Positions 18,025 to 27,706 of a DNA stretch of 64,000 nt are shown in pieces; positions within the stretch are counted from its first letter, which is position 1; each line of letters opens with the position of its first letter. The translations under genes and the position numbers were made by a program. Location of the stretch: NCBI RefSeq assembly GCF_003449015.1, contig NZ_QRGD01000004.1, positions 124,001-188,000 on the forward strand, given 5' to 3'. Source of the stretch: Aureibaculum luteum (GTDB lineage: Bacteria > Bacteroidota > Bacteroidia > Flavobacteriales > Flavobacteriaceae). Under the pieces are notes generated by a model that saw only the letters and a program-made list of their open reading frames with translations, ran no database searches and was not told the DNA's origin.

Positions 18025-19065
18025 TTATTTTTTTCTTTTCAAAGCCTTTTTGATGGCCTCTTGAACCAATGGCTCCATAATATCATAACCATCGGCATTT
18101 GGATGTACAGTATCTCTACCCAACTCTTTTTTTAAGGCATTTTCACTATCAACCATTGGGGTAAAATAATCGAGATATACCATCTTGTGTTTTTTAGCAT
18201 ACGCTTTAATCAATTTATTCAATTTAATAATTTGATTGGCCGGTTCTATTGAAGCACTCCAAGAATAACTACTGGCAGGTAATACAGAGGCTAACACAAC
18301 CTCTATATTGTTTGCTCTCGCTAATTCTGCCATAGAAAAAATATTTCCAGCAATACGCTCAATACTGATAACACCTCTATTACCCGCAATATCATTTGTA
18401 CCTGCTGAAATAACAACTACTTTTGGTTTTAATTCTATGACATCTGGTCTTAACCTTAACAACATTTGAGCACTAGTTTGACCACTAATTCCTCTATTTA
18501 TATAAGTTGGATTCGCTTCAAAGAATTGCCCGTGATCTCGTGTCCAATTATCTGTTATTGAATTACCAATAAATACAACTCTTTTTTCATTTTTAGATGG
18601 AGCTTTTAAACTCGCATTTGCTTTTCTGTATCGATTTAAATTTGCCCAATCTTCTGTAGGTGTTAAAACAATTTTTATAACCGTGGCAATATCATTTGGT
18701 GCCACTTTAGGTAAGAAAATAGTCAAATTACCATCCACCAATTTTGTTTTTAATTTTTTGTCCCCATAATTTAAGTAGGCCGTTCTTACATTTATGCCTC
18801 TATCAATAATCAGTTTTCCATCTGTTGGCCAATCAAAAACATGTGCATAAAGTATATCTTCTTTTCTGGTGTAACGTCCCCAATTTGGTTTTTCAAATGT
18901 ACTCTCAGAAGTGCCATAAATAGCCTCTCCATTTTGCTTGGTCCATTCAGCCATTTTTATAAATTGTTGCGTATCTGAAAGCTTTTCCTTTTCACTATTT
19001 TCTTGAGCAAAAGCAGGACTTAGTTGTACTACGGATAGTACTATGAGTATGATTAATGTTTTCAT
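18025..19065 (-). CDS. GH29-type C-terminal module fused to SGNH/GDSL esterase
   Basis: A 346-residue secreted two-part protein. After a signal peptide (ends SPAFA), residues about 33-138 closely match the C-terminal beta-sandwich of the GH29 encoded by the next gene upstream: both have the order MAEWTK/NGE, YG, EKPxWGRYT, IYAHVFDWP (LYAHVFDWP here) and a final VIKI strand. Residues about 160-346 are an SGNH hydrolase with VVFIGNSITDNW (Ser169), ISGQ, SAGTND and DTVHPNADGY (Asp318/His321), close to the acetylhydrolase type. The catalytic fucosidase barrel is absent. The likely role is a deacylase carrying a sugar-binding or docking module. It is the last gene of unit C, 54 bp after the GH29 gene and 26 bp before a terminator. 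Confidence 0.85.
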   Translation of the reverse strand: MKTLIILIVLSVVQLSPAFAQENSEKEKLSDTQQFIKMAEWTKQNGEAIYGTSESTFEKPNWGRYTRKEDILYAHVFDWPTDGKLIIDRGINVRTAYLNYGDKKLKTKLVDGNLTIFLPKVAPNDIATVIKIVLTPTEDWANLNRYRKANASLKAPSKNEKRVVFIGNSITDNWTRDHGQFFEANPTYINRGISGQTSAQMLLRLRPDVIELKPKVVVISAGTNDIAGNRGVISIERIAGNIFSMAELARANNIEVVLASVLPASSYSWSASIEPANQIIKLNKLIKAYAKKHKMVYLDYFTPMVDSENALKKELGRDTVHPNADGYDIMEPLVQEAIKKALKRKK

Positions 19066-19119
19066 TTTTTATAAAAATTATAATTATTGTTTATGATATA
19101 AAATAATAGGCCTTTAAAC

Positions 19120-20487
19120 TTATTTAGCTAACTCTATTTTAATAACAGAAACAGTATTATCTGGTGCAAGTATAGGCACTTCAACTAAAACCTCTCTTGA
19201 TGTTCCAAGTGTTTTTAATTCCGTGTTTGGAGCTGTTAAGAGGGTTGCTTTTTTAACTTTAATATCTTTATGTAATTTTAATGTTCCACTTTTTGGCCAA
19301 TCAAAAACATGGGCATAAATAACATTCCCTTTTTGAGTATAGCGTCCCCATTTAGGTTTTTCATATGGACTTGCAGAAGCTCCATAAACAGATTCTCCAT
19401 TCTTTTTAGTCCATTCTCCCATGGCATTCAATCGTCTAATACTTTCAGCAGGAAATCTTCCAAAACCATCAGGTCCAATATTTAATAGAAAGTTCCCTCC
19501 CTTAGAAACAATATCCACTAATTTTTGGATTAGATCTTCGCTACTTTTCCATTTGTTGTCTGAAGGCTTATATCCCCATGAACCATTCATGGTCATACAA
19601 GCTTCCCAATCAGAAGCAATACCTGTATCAGGAATTTCTTGTTCAGGTGTACCAAAATCTCCAGCAAAGTCACCATCGGCATCCATTCCTTCCATTCCCA
19701 TACGGCCTTTATCTACACGATTATTCACAATTGTATTCGGTTGAATCTCACGAATAAAATCATACAGCTCTTTTCCCATTTCTGTAGTATAATCTGAAAT
19801 CCAATCTCCATCAAACCATACCACTCCTATGTCTCCATAATTCGTTAATAATTCTTTTACTTGAGGTTTCATATAGTTTTTAAAGTACTTAGGAAACTTC
19901 GGATTTACCACAGATGGATCGTCATGTTGTGCTATATTATAATTTGGATACAAATTTCCTTGTGCTTGTGGGTGATGCCAGTCAACAATAGAATAGTAAA
20001 CACAAAATATGATTCCTTGTTTTTTACAAGCTTCTGATAATTCTTTAATAATATCACGCTTAAAAGGAGAGGTATCCATTACATCGTAATCCGAAACTTT
20101 AGAGTCCCACAATGCAAATCCTTCATGGTGCTTAGATGTAATTACAATATACTTCATCCCTGCATTTTTAGCCATAGTTACCCATGCATCTGCGTCAAAT
20201 AATTGGGGATTAAACATTTCTGGATATTTCTCATAATCTTCGATTGTATAATCGAGTTTATCCATGGCCCATTCTGCACCACCACCTGCAATTTTAGTAT
20301 CACGTTCACCTCCAATTATGGAATACGCACCCCAATGAATAAACATTCCGAACTTTGCATCACGCCACCATTCCATACGTTCATCATCTGATAACTTTTT
20401 AACATTTTTCTTTTCTTGTGCAAAACCCGTACTAATATGCAATAGAGCAACCAGTATAATTATGATCGATTTTTTTAACATTTTCAT
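19120..20487 (-). CDS. GH29 alpha-L-fucosidase
   Basis: A 455-residue secreted retaining alpha-L-fucosidase. Signal peptide to about residue 24. Family marks: RMEWWRDAKFGMFIHWGAYS at the barrel start, KYIVITSKHHEGFALWDS, SPFKRDIIKEL, and the nucleophile motif VVWFDGDW (Asp226). SWGYKPSDNKW and GGNFLLNIGPDGFG mark the end of the barrel, followed by a C-terminal beta-sandwich (about 345-455). It would release terminal fucose from oligosaccharides produced by the lyases and sulfatases. Its C-terminal module is repeated in the downstream fusion gene. A second GH29 is at 35417-37189. It lies in unit C, 34 bp after the GH141-PDZ gene. Confidence 0.95.
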   Translation of the reverse strand: MKMLKKSIIIILVALLHISTGFAQEKKNVKKLSDDERMEWWRDAKFGMFIHWGAYSIIGGERDTKIAGGGAEWAMDKLDYTIEDYEKYPEMFNPQLFDADAWVTMAKNAGMKYIVITSKHHEGFALWDSKVSDYDVMDTSPFKRDIIKELSEACKKQGIIFCVYYSIVDWHHPQAQGNLYPNYNIAQHDDPSVVNPKFPKYFKNYMKPQVKELLTNYGDIGVVWFDGDWISDYTTEMGKELYDFIREIQPNTIVNNRVDKGRMGMEGMDADGDFAGDFGTPEQEIPDTGIASDWEACMTMNGSWGYKPSDNKWKSSEDLIQKLVDIVSKGGNFLLNIGPDGFGRFPAESIRRLNAMGEWTKKNGESVYGASASPYEKPKWGRYTQKGNVIYAHVFDWPKSGTLKLHKDIKVKKATLLTAPNTELKTLGTSREVLVEVPILAPDNTVSVIKIELAK

Positions 20488-20521
20488 TTTATTTAGTTTT
20501 AATATTATGGTTGAGTTCGTT

Positions 20522-22888
20522 TTACTTTATTTTAATAGTCAATTTTTTTTCCGTTTGATTTCGCATAATTAATAGTTCTAATTCATCAGAAGTATTAGCA
20601 ACATTAATTTTAAAAAAGTCCTTTACAGTATTCACTTTTTTTCCAGCAGCCTCTAAAATAACATCCCCTTTTTTTAGTCCGTTATTTTTAACAGCTGGGC
20701 TTTGATTCCATACTTTTAATAGAATAACACCTTCTGGTGTTTTTAAACCATATGCCGATTGCTCTTGTTCTGAATCCACACTTTTAATTTCATTACGTAA
20801 CCATGCTACAGTTGCACTCGATTTATCTTTATTTGATGAAGGGGTTTTAAGTAATGGAATTTCAGGTGTTTTCGCTATAGATTTTAATGCTGCTTTTTGA
20901 ACTCCAAATTGATCCATAGGAAAGTTTTTAAACCCAATACTCAAAGCCTTTGAGTTCTCTGCCACGGTAAAATCTAAGTTTGCAGGGTCTATAAACATCG
21001 GATCTCCATAAGTACTGTGTAAGTCTCTATCATAAATTTGAGATTTCAAAAGGGTTTCTTCTGTCGGAAAAAAGTTATAATCTAATTCCTTTCCCCAGCC
21101 CAATAATCGTACATCTTGATACGCTTTACCAACAATATTATGCTTAAAAACATCTTCGCTATTCTTAAACCAAACATGTGGATGTAAAGAGTTGTTTACC
21201 ATGATGTTATTTTCAGCTACACGATTAAAACCTTCACGTAATTTTAGCCCATTGTTTAGCAATAAATTATTATAAATATGATAATTAGAGGAACCATCAT
21301 CTAAGTCAATATCCCAGCCGTGATCACAACGAAAACGATTGTTTCTAATAATGGTTGTTTTTATGGCATCCCATGTATGCATGTTAGGATTTGACGTGGT
21401 TAAGCTATCCATAATACGACGATTTGGATGCCAAAAACGATCTCTACCCCAAGAATTAAATGAACCATGATCACTTGTTTCTAACACCGTATTAAACACA
21501 TCGTTAAATTCTAAAATATGTCCGCCCCATGTACCATCACCAATATTAATACCAGCTCTAGGTACATCATAAATACTATTATGCCTAACAGTAATATCCA
21601 TTGCCATCGCAATTTGTACACCTGCCGTTTGCTTTTCAATTCTTCCTATTCTATAAATCAAATTATCCTCAACAAGGCATGCTCTCGGATACAATTCATT
21701 TTGTGGACCGGAAACAGTATCCATTTCTGCCATGGAAACAAATTCCCTATAATTAAATGATGGTGATCTTACAGCCGATGGATCTCCAATAAAAGACACA
21801 GCACTTGCACCGCAATCATGAATATGGTTCCCTTTTATTTCCAGTCCCTTATTGTATTTACTTGCCATAATAACATTACCTCCTAAATTTACAAACTGAC
21901 TATCTTCAATTTTACAATTTTCTGTACCTTCAAAAAATATAGCACTCCCTCTATAAATAGTCCAATCACTTCGCAGTAAAGGCTCATATGCCTCCATGAA
22001 TGTACGTTGTGTATTTTCAAAAGTTATTCCACTAATCGTCACATCTCTTACAGGATTTTCTTTGGTACCAACAATTTGTATTAAATCTTTAAGAACGGCC
22101 ACTTCAATTTTGTCACTATCAAGAGCTACATTTTCTGATGGCCAATAATATAATTTATGCTCTATTTTATCTAAATACCACTCGCCAGGACTATCCAATT
22201 CCTCAAAAACATTTTCAACCATTCGATACTCTTTGTGCGGTTCTGAGCCTCTATTGTTTTGTTGTCCTCCTTCCAAAATTGCTGAACCATCTTCATTTAC
22301 ACCTGTAATTGTAAAATGAAAACCACCCCATTTACCTCCATGTAAAGCACTAAAATAAGCTCCTTTTGGATTTTTCCATGAGGCTATTCTTTCTTTTGAA
22401 ATGGCATCTGCAGCAGATCCTTGCCAATATTGAGAACTTTCATCATAATTAGGATAACGTGCTAAAATTTGAGCTTTACCATTAACTATTAATTGATCAA
22501 AATCCAAATTTTCAGAAACTGTCGTAACAAACATATTGTCATTAAATTTTTCCCATTTCGATGTTAATACTGTAGAACCTTTTATTTTTACATCAGCTGC
22601 ATTAATCCCTTTTATTGATAAATTACTTAATAAAGGAGGAATTTTTATGGGTTCTGATAAATGATAATCTCCTTTTAAAATTGTAATGTCTATTATAGCT
22701 TTTGAATCTTTAGCCTTAAGATCACTAGCTTTTTTAATTGCACTTTCTAATGTTGCAAATGGACTGTTTTTAGTGCCATCATTTGTTGTTTCACCCTTCG
22801 ACGAAACAAATATTTCAATACTATTCTTCTCGTTTGTACAAGAAAAAATTAAACTTAAAACGGATATAAATAGGATTATTTTTTTCAT
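20522..22888 (-). CDS. GH141-like beta-helix glycosidase with C-terminal PDZ domain
   Basis: A 788-residue lipoprotein (LIFSC lipobox near residue 17). The N-terminal cap (IFVSSKGETTNDGT, SPFATLESAIKKA, ILKGDYHLSEPIKIP) and the beta-helix rungs (for example IKDNHI-like and NNRFRCDHGWDIDLDDGSS) match the GH141-like protein at 3537-5717, which lacks the C-terminal extension. Residues about 712-788 form a PDZ domain: GVILLKVWNQSPAVKNNGLK, KKGDVILEAAGKKV, LELLIMRN. PDZ domains bind C-terminal peptides or mediate assembly; their use on a PUL glycosidase is unusual. It is 6 bp after the preceding lyase gene, so translation is probably coupled. Family assignment is by motif likeness and context. Confidence 0.75.
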   Translation of the reverse strand: MKKIILFISVLSLIFSCTNEKNSIEIFVSSKGETTNDGTKNSPFATLESAIKKASDLKAKDSKAIIDITILKGDYHLSEPIKIPPLLSNLSIKGINAADVKIKGSTVLTSKWEKFNDNMFVTTVSENLDFDQLIVNGKAQILARYPNYDESSQYWQGSAADAISKERIASWKNPKGAYFSALHGGKWGGFHFTITGVNEDGSAILEGGQQNNRGSEPHKEYRMVENVFEELDSPGEWYLDKIEHKLYYWPSENVALDSDKIEVAVLKDLIQIVGTKENPVRDVTISGITFENTQRTFMEAYEPLLRSDWTIYRGSAIFFEGTENCKIEDSQFVNLGGNVIMASKYNKGLEIKGNHIHDCGASAVSFIGDPSAVRSPSFNYREFVSMAEMDTVSGPQNELYPRACLVEDNLIYRIGRIEKQTAGVQIAMAMDITVRHNSIYDVPRAGINIGDGTWGGHILEFNDVFNTVLETSDHGSFNSWGRDRFWHPNRRIMDSLTTSNPNMHTWDAIKTTIIRNNRFRCDHGWDIDLDDGSSNYHIYNNLLLNNGLKLREGFNRVAENNIMVNNSLHPHVWFKNSEDVFKHNIVGKAYQDVRLLGWGKELDYNFFPTEETLLKSQIYDRDLHSTYGDPMFIDPANLDFTVAENSKALSIGFKNFPMDQFGVQKAALKSIAKTPEIPLLKTPSSNKDKSSATVAWLRNEIKSVDSEQEQSAYGLKTPEGVILLKVWNQSPAVKNNGLKKGDVILEAAGKKVNTVKDFFKINVANTSDELELLIMRNQTEKKLTIKIK

Positions 22889-22894
22889 TTTGTA

Positions 22895-25705
22895 TTAATA
22901 TTTTATTTCAATTTTTTTGTATGCCTTTTCTATTTTAAAGACCAATTGATTATCATTGTTTCTATTTGTTGTTCCTTTTCGCTTTGAAACCATTTCACCA
23001 TTCTCATACAATCTTAACTCTGCTGGTTTATCCCCTTTTACAAATGGCATATTAATCGTAATTGGACCATCTGTAGCTATTAAATATCCTACTTTATTAC
23101 GTTCCATTGATAGCGTAAAAGGCGTACCAGATGTTATAATATTCCAACCGTCATTTTCATATTTTTCCATCCCAGAAAGAAATAAATACTCTAATTTTTT
23201 ATTTGTTTTAGATTCACGCGTAATAGAGAGTAATCCCTTTTGAAAAAAAGCATCTTTTGCTGCGACATCATTTTCTGATGCATTTAAAACTATTCTATCT
23301 ATTGTTTCTTTATCATCTAGAAGTACATCAATCAGTTGTGTATTCGGATAGTTATCAAGAGAAGCATAAGTAACCTTTTCAATGGGATTTTTACCATTTT
23401 CCATATACGGATTATACACTACCGCAAAAGGGTTTTTCCATGCTGCTTCGTCTCTTTTTAAAATTAGGGTTGGCATTGGTTCCTTTAAAAATTCAGTAGG
23501 AGCCGTACCTTTACTTATCGCATTTGACTTAGGTGATTTTACACTATATATAGTTTGATTTTCACTTCCTTTAACCCACAACCTCATCAAATTATCAGGG
23601 TTTCCTTCACTTTTTAATTTAAATAGAGCCTGTAAATCATTAGAAAGAATAACCTTCTTTTTATCCTTGTAAAAATCATAACCTTTTAAATCTCCTTTTT
23701 TAGAACTTAATTCGTCAGTTGTAGCTAGTTTTATGAGTTTATTTTTAGAATCAAAAATTTCTAAAGATTGACCTAAATTATGATAAATATATTCATGTTT
23801 TTGTTTTCCTACTTTTTGTTTTTTAGATCTAAAAACATCTACAATATAACCTTTATTAGTATTTGATTTTATTAGTGCTGTAAAACGTTGCTGATCAGAA
23901 ACTGTTTCTGGTTCAAAAAAGGAAACCATTGAAAAACTCACTTTATTAAAAGCGGGTGTTTCACCTATTTCAGGATAGTAGTTCTCTAACTTATAAGGGT
24001 TATAGGTACGCATAGCTGCGTAATCAGATTTACCGTCTACAATTACCGTATTATGTGCGGGAAAACGAGAATAATATTCTCGATGAGTAGGATGCCAGTA
24101 ACTTGGCCCTTTACCAGAATCTGGACCTAACACATAATTGTTTGCATATAATTCCAATGAAATACCATTGGCATGTGCATGGTTACCAAATGAACCAACA
24201 GTAGATACCATTAAGGCATCATCACCTTTACCCATTCGTTGATTAAACATACTCACATTTGGTGCATAAAAAGTTGGAGATGTTAGGCTTTCTATATTTG
24301 ATTCTTTAATAGATTTACTGGTTTTTAATTCATCTACATAGAAAAACAATTGAAAAAAATCTGAGGCTTTACGGGTGTATAATTTATCTGAAATCATTTT
24401 AGAGAGTAGACCTGAAATTAGTTCTTCCTTATCCTTTTCATTATATTTTTGATAATTTGAAATTAACAACTCAAAATTTTCTGGTGGTAGAATTTTATGA
24501 TTGGCATCTCCAAAGCCAAGTGTATAACCATTCGGAAACAAATATTGAAAAGAAGATAAGGCTGCCTTTTCAACAATTGGGTAATTCAAAAATTCATTGT
24601 TATTTGTAGCATGGTCTAATAATGTAAAGATTCGCAACAGTGTAGTTATCACATGGACAGAATAGGATGGCGATTCAGGCCAAATTCCTGTTTCATGATC
24701 ATACACCAAAAGTGACTCTTTAACTGCCAATTGTCTGTCTGTAGATGTTGTAAAAGTATGGTTTAAAAAATATTCTGTCCCTTTGCCATTTTTATAGCTT
24801 TCATTTTTATCTAAAACCAATCCGATATAAGTTAAAAAACGAGCTTGAAAAAGATTCCAGTTATTATCAGGGATTCCATTTTTAATAATTTGATCTCCCC
24901 ATTTTTGAAAAACAGCAACAGAGTTCTCTAAATTCGTATTCTTGGCTTTTAAGTAATCATATAAAAAATCATAAGCAGTAACTAATGAAACGACAATACC
25001 TTCATGGATAACTTCAAAGGTTGCCAATCCTGAAATATTTTGCTGTGTTGAATTTTCTAAATCAATGGGTGCATCTCTGTAATGCATACCGTTCATATAA
25101 GTTATAAAAATTGGAGTCGCTAATTCAGCATATTTTTTCTTGCCAGTAAGCCAATATAAAAAGGCAGCATCTTCTGCGATACCCATTATTTGCTCGTTGA
25201 TTTTTTCAACAGTAAACCCTGCTTTTGATGGATGAACCCATTCCATCTTTTTTGTTTTTTTGTGCTGTAAATACAAACCTCTTGAATCATCAAAATAAGG
25301 CTGTACATTTTCAAGTTTAGGACGGTTATAATCTGTTGCCCAATCTCTTGTACCCGAATATCTAACTGTTGCTACGGGAGCGGAACCTTCTGAATGTGAA
25401 AACTTCCCTCCTTTTAAAAAGACCTTATTATGTTTTGTTTTCCAGTTCATCTGTAATCTAGAAACCAACCATTTAGAATCATTCTTTACCAGTTTTAGAT
25501 ATTTTTCAACCTTTTCTTTTTTCTGATCTACCAGTTCCTTTTTCCAACTCGTATTTTCAATTGTTTTTAGAAATGCTTCCTTTGAATCATTTGTTATATA
25601 AATTCTAGGATGCTCACTTTGTTGAGCTGTTGAGCATAAGACCCAGAATAAAGTTAGCCCAACTAAAAATAAAAACTTTAGGTTATTATTAATTCTTAAT
25701 TTCAT
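22895..25705 (-). CDS. Long heparinase II/III-like protein (paralogue 2, altered active-site segment)
   Basis: A 936-residue secreted protein with the same layout as the lyases at 8686-11418 and 27707-30523: signal peptide, toroid with SRLQMNWKTK and DDSRGLYLQHK, and the heparinase II/III sandwich with GNHAHANGISLELYA. The Tyr segment is present (WPESPSY). In the segment that reads NNWNLHQ in both paralogues, this copy reads NNWNLFQ (Phe286), so one conserved His is lost while the Asn residues remain. This may mean altered specificity or reduced catalysis. It overlaps the GH97 stop by one base (TAATG), so the two are translationally coupled within unit C. It also has the longest C-terminal extension of the three. 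Confidence 0.8.
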   Translation of the reverse strand: MKLRINNNLKFLFLVGLTLFWVLCSTAQQSEHPRIYITNDSKEAFLKTIENTSWKKELVDQKKEKVEKYLKLVKNDSKWLVSRLQMNWKTKHNKVFLKGGKFSHSEGSAPVATVRYSGTRDWATDYNRPKLENVQPYFDDSRGLYLQHKKTKKMEWVHPSKAGFTVEKINEQIMGIAEDAAFLYWLTGKKKYAELATPIFITYMNGMHYRDAPIDLENSTQQNISGLATFEVIHEGIVVSLVTAYDFLYDYLKAKNTNLENSVAVFQKWGDQIIKNGIPDNNWNLFQARFLTYIGLVLDKNESYKNGKGTEYFLNHTFTTSTDRQLAVKESLLVYDHETGIWPESPSYSVHVITTLLRIFTLLDHATNNNEFLNYPIVEKAALSSFQYLFPNGYTLGFGDANHKILPPENFELLISNYQKYNEKDKEELISGLLSKMISDKLYTRKASDFFQLFFYVDELKTSKSIKESNIESLTSPTFYAPNVSMFNQRMGKGDDALMVSTVGSFGNHAHANGISLELYANNYVLGPDSGKGPSYWHPTHREYYSRFPAHNTVIVDGKSDYAAMRTYNPYKLENYYPEIGETPAFNKVSFSMVSFFEPETVSDQQRFTALIKSNTNKGYIVDVFRSKKQKVGKQKHEYIYHNLGQSLEIFDSKNKLIKLATTDELSSKKGDLKGYDFYKDKKKVILSNDLQALFKLKSEGNPDNLMRLWVKGSENQTIYSVKSPKSNAISKGTAPTEFLKEPMPTLILKRDEAAWKNPFAVVYNPYMENGKNPIEKVTYASLDNYPNTQLIDVLLDDKETIDRIVLNASENDVAAKDAFFQKGLLSITRESKTNKKLEYLFLSGMEKYENDGWNIITSGTPFTLSMERNKVGYLIATDGPITINMPFVKGDKPAELRLYENGEMVSKRKGTTNRNNDNQLVFKIEKAYKKIEIKY

Positions 25706-27693
25706 TATTGTTTTATTAAATGAATAGCAAATCCATTATTACTTTTTAGGATTAAATCTAGTTTTGATTGATTGCTAATCTCCATTTCTTCTATTTTAAC
25801 CTGCGTTCTAGTTTTCACACATTCGTCATCCGTATAAACTTTTGCTTTGTAAATTTGATTTTCTTTCAAAAATGAAAAATCTAATGCTACTTTACGCTCT
25901 GTTACTCCATTAATCCCACCAATAAACCAGTCGTCACCTTTTCTTCTTGCAATTACTCCTAATTCACCAATTTCTCCATATAAAACTTTGGTTTCATCCC
26001 AAGTAGTAGGTACATTATCAAAAAACGCTAATTCAGGTTCATTTCCAATATGTTTTGTATCTCCCCATAAACCATCATTTTTTTCTGGTGAAGCAGCAGG
26101 TTTGTCATACCAATATAAAAATTGCAACGGACTAAACAGACACACTGTTTTTGCCAACTGTGAAGCATGTGACCCCATATTATCAACTCTTTTATTATAA
26201 TAACAAACGGTGTTATCTGCAGCACCAGCTAACATTCTAGTAAACATGGTGATTAATGTATGCTCATTAGAAACCGTTTCTTCGTCGCCACGAATGCCTT
26301 CTTGTGTTAGTAAATTTGGGTAGGTTCTTGAGAAACCTGTGGGTCGATACTCATCATGTACATCAACAATCATTTTATATTTAGCAACTTTCTTTATGGC
26401 TTCATGCATCCAAGCTGTAGCATTTTGATCTCCAACTCGAACAAAACCAAATTTAATACCTGCAATACCCCACTCTTTAAATAATGGTAGTAAATCATCC
26501 AATTGTTTTTCAAGCGATCTCCGATTGACATAAAGTATTACACCAATCCCTTTATTTTTTCCATAAGCCGTAACAGCTTTCATGTCCAATGGTCCCTTAG
26601 ATCGTTTTGGATCTAACGTCACAGTTGTGGCGTCCGAACTGTTTTTCATCTCGTCTCCATACCAGCCAGCATCGAACATGATATATTGCATATTATGAGT
26701 AGCTACAAAATCTATAGCCGCAATGGCACCTTTGGTAGTAAGTGTTGTTTCTCGTAACACTTTTCCAGGTTTAATCCAAGACTCATCTGCTATTTCTGAG
26801 GCATCATTTAAATTCTGAATGAGGTAGTTATTTTCAAGAAGTTCTCCATAAGATTTCCCCATCATTATTACACGCCAAGGTGATTGAAAAGGTAGTTTTT
26901 TATGCACTGTAGCTCCATTACTATCACGATTAGAGGTAATTGCCCCCGTAATTGTATCTTGTTTCTGCTCAAATATTTTTCCATCAAGTTCCGCGAGAAT
27001 ACTGTATTTAGAATTAGTACCTTTATTAAAACTTAATCTCGCATAATCTGTCAGTTTTGCTTCTGCCAAAGCCACAATCAAACTATCATTCATTTCAATG
27101 ACTAAGGGACGCTCAATTCCATTCTCCAAACGACTCAAGGGAATTTTCTTGTACTCACCTTGAGCTGTTAGTTTACTTGGCTCACGTTTTGGGGTTGACC
27201 AAACTTGATAATCATTGTCAAAGTTATAATTGATTTTTTCATCCAATCCTATTTCAGAAATATTGTTCTGTATCGGAATTTCATATGCAAAAGAGATACC
27301 TTCATTATATGCCCTACAAACAACATTAAATAGTGCATCTCCCCTTTTTAAAAATATTTTAACTTGGTTATAATGATCCGGTACTGTACTCAATTCACTA
27401 AAATTAGAATGCCATTCACTGTTTACAGTTGTGTTTTCCACTTTCAAAACAGATAACTTACCAGAAAAATTAATTTCATTTGAAATAAGCAGTAATGATG
27501 ACGGTAGTATAACATCTCTATTATTATAGGTAATTGAAAAAGTAACCGTATTACTTTTTGGAGCGTTTAATAAATTAAAACTTTTAGTTCCGTCAGGAGA
27601 TTTCACTTGAATGATTTCTATACCTTCATCGCATGAAATTATTAGCAGCAAAAAAAATACCCCAACTAAATAAAATCTTCCAAAGTATCTCAT
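25705..27693 (-). CDS. GH97 glycosidase lipoprotein
   Basis: A 662-residue GH97 enzyme: lipobox LIISC (Cys21), N-terminal beta-sandwich (IQVKSPDGTKSFNLL onward), TIM barrel from about 310 (YIMFDAGWYGDE, GIAGIKFGFV, VDVHDEYRPTGFSRTYPN, GIRGDEE), and a C-terminal sandwich. GH97 contains inverting alpha-glucosidases (SusB type) and retaining alpha-galactosidases. From memory of the family, retaining members have an Asp nucleophile where this protein has Gly in KFGFV, so the inverting type is more likely. It would remove a terminal alpha-linked hexose. In unit C, between two long lyases. A second, divergent GH97 is encoded at 37477-39396. Confidence 0.9.
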   Translation of the reverse strand: MRYFGRFYLVGVFFLLLIISCDEGIEIIQVKSPDGTKSFNLLNAPKSNTVTFSITYNNRDVILPSSLLLISNEINFSGKLSVLKVENTTVNSEWHSNFSELSTVPDHYNQVKIFLKRGDALFNVVCRAYNEGISFAYEIPIQNNISEIGLDEKINYNFDNDYQVWSTPKREPSKLTAQGEYKKIPLSRLENGIERPLVIEMNDSLIVALAEAKLTDYARLSFNKGTNSKYSILAELDGKIFEQKQDTITGAITSNRDSNGATVHKKLPFQSPWRVIMMGKSYGELLENNYLIQNLNDASEIADESWIKPGKVLRETTLTTKGAIAAIDFVATHNMQYIMFDAGWYGDEMKNSSDATTVTLDPKRSKGPLDMKAVTAYGKNKGIGVILYVNRRSLEKQLDDLLPLFKEWGIAGIKFGFVRVGDQNATAWMHEAIKKVAKYKMIVDVHDEYRPTGFSRTYPNLLTQEGIRGDEETVSNEHTLITMFTRMLAGAADNTVCYYNKRVDNMGSHASQLAKTVCLFSPLQFLYWYDKPAASPEKNDGLWGDTKHIGNEPELAFFDNVPTTWDETKVLYGEIGELGVIARRKGDDWFIGGINGVTERKVALDFSFLKENQIYKAKVYTDDECVKTRTQVKIEEMEISNQSKLDLILKSNNGFAIHLIKQ

Positions 27694-27706
27694 AATTAAT
27701 TTAATA

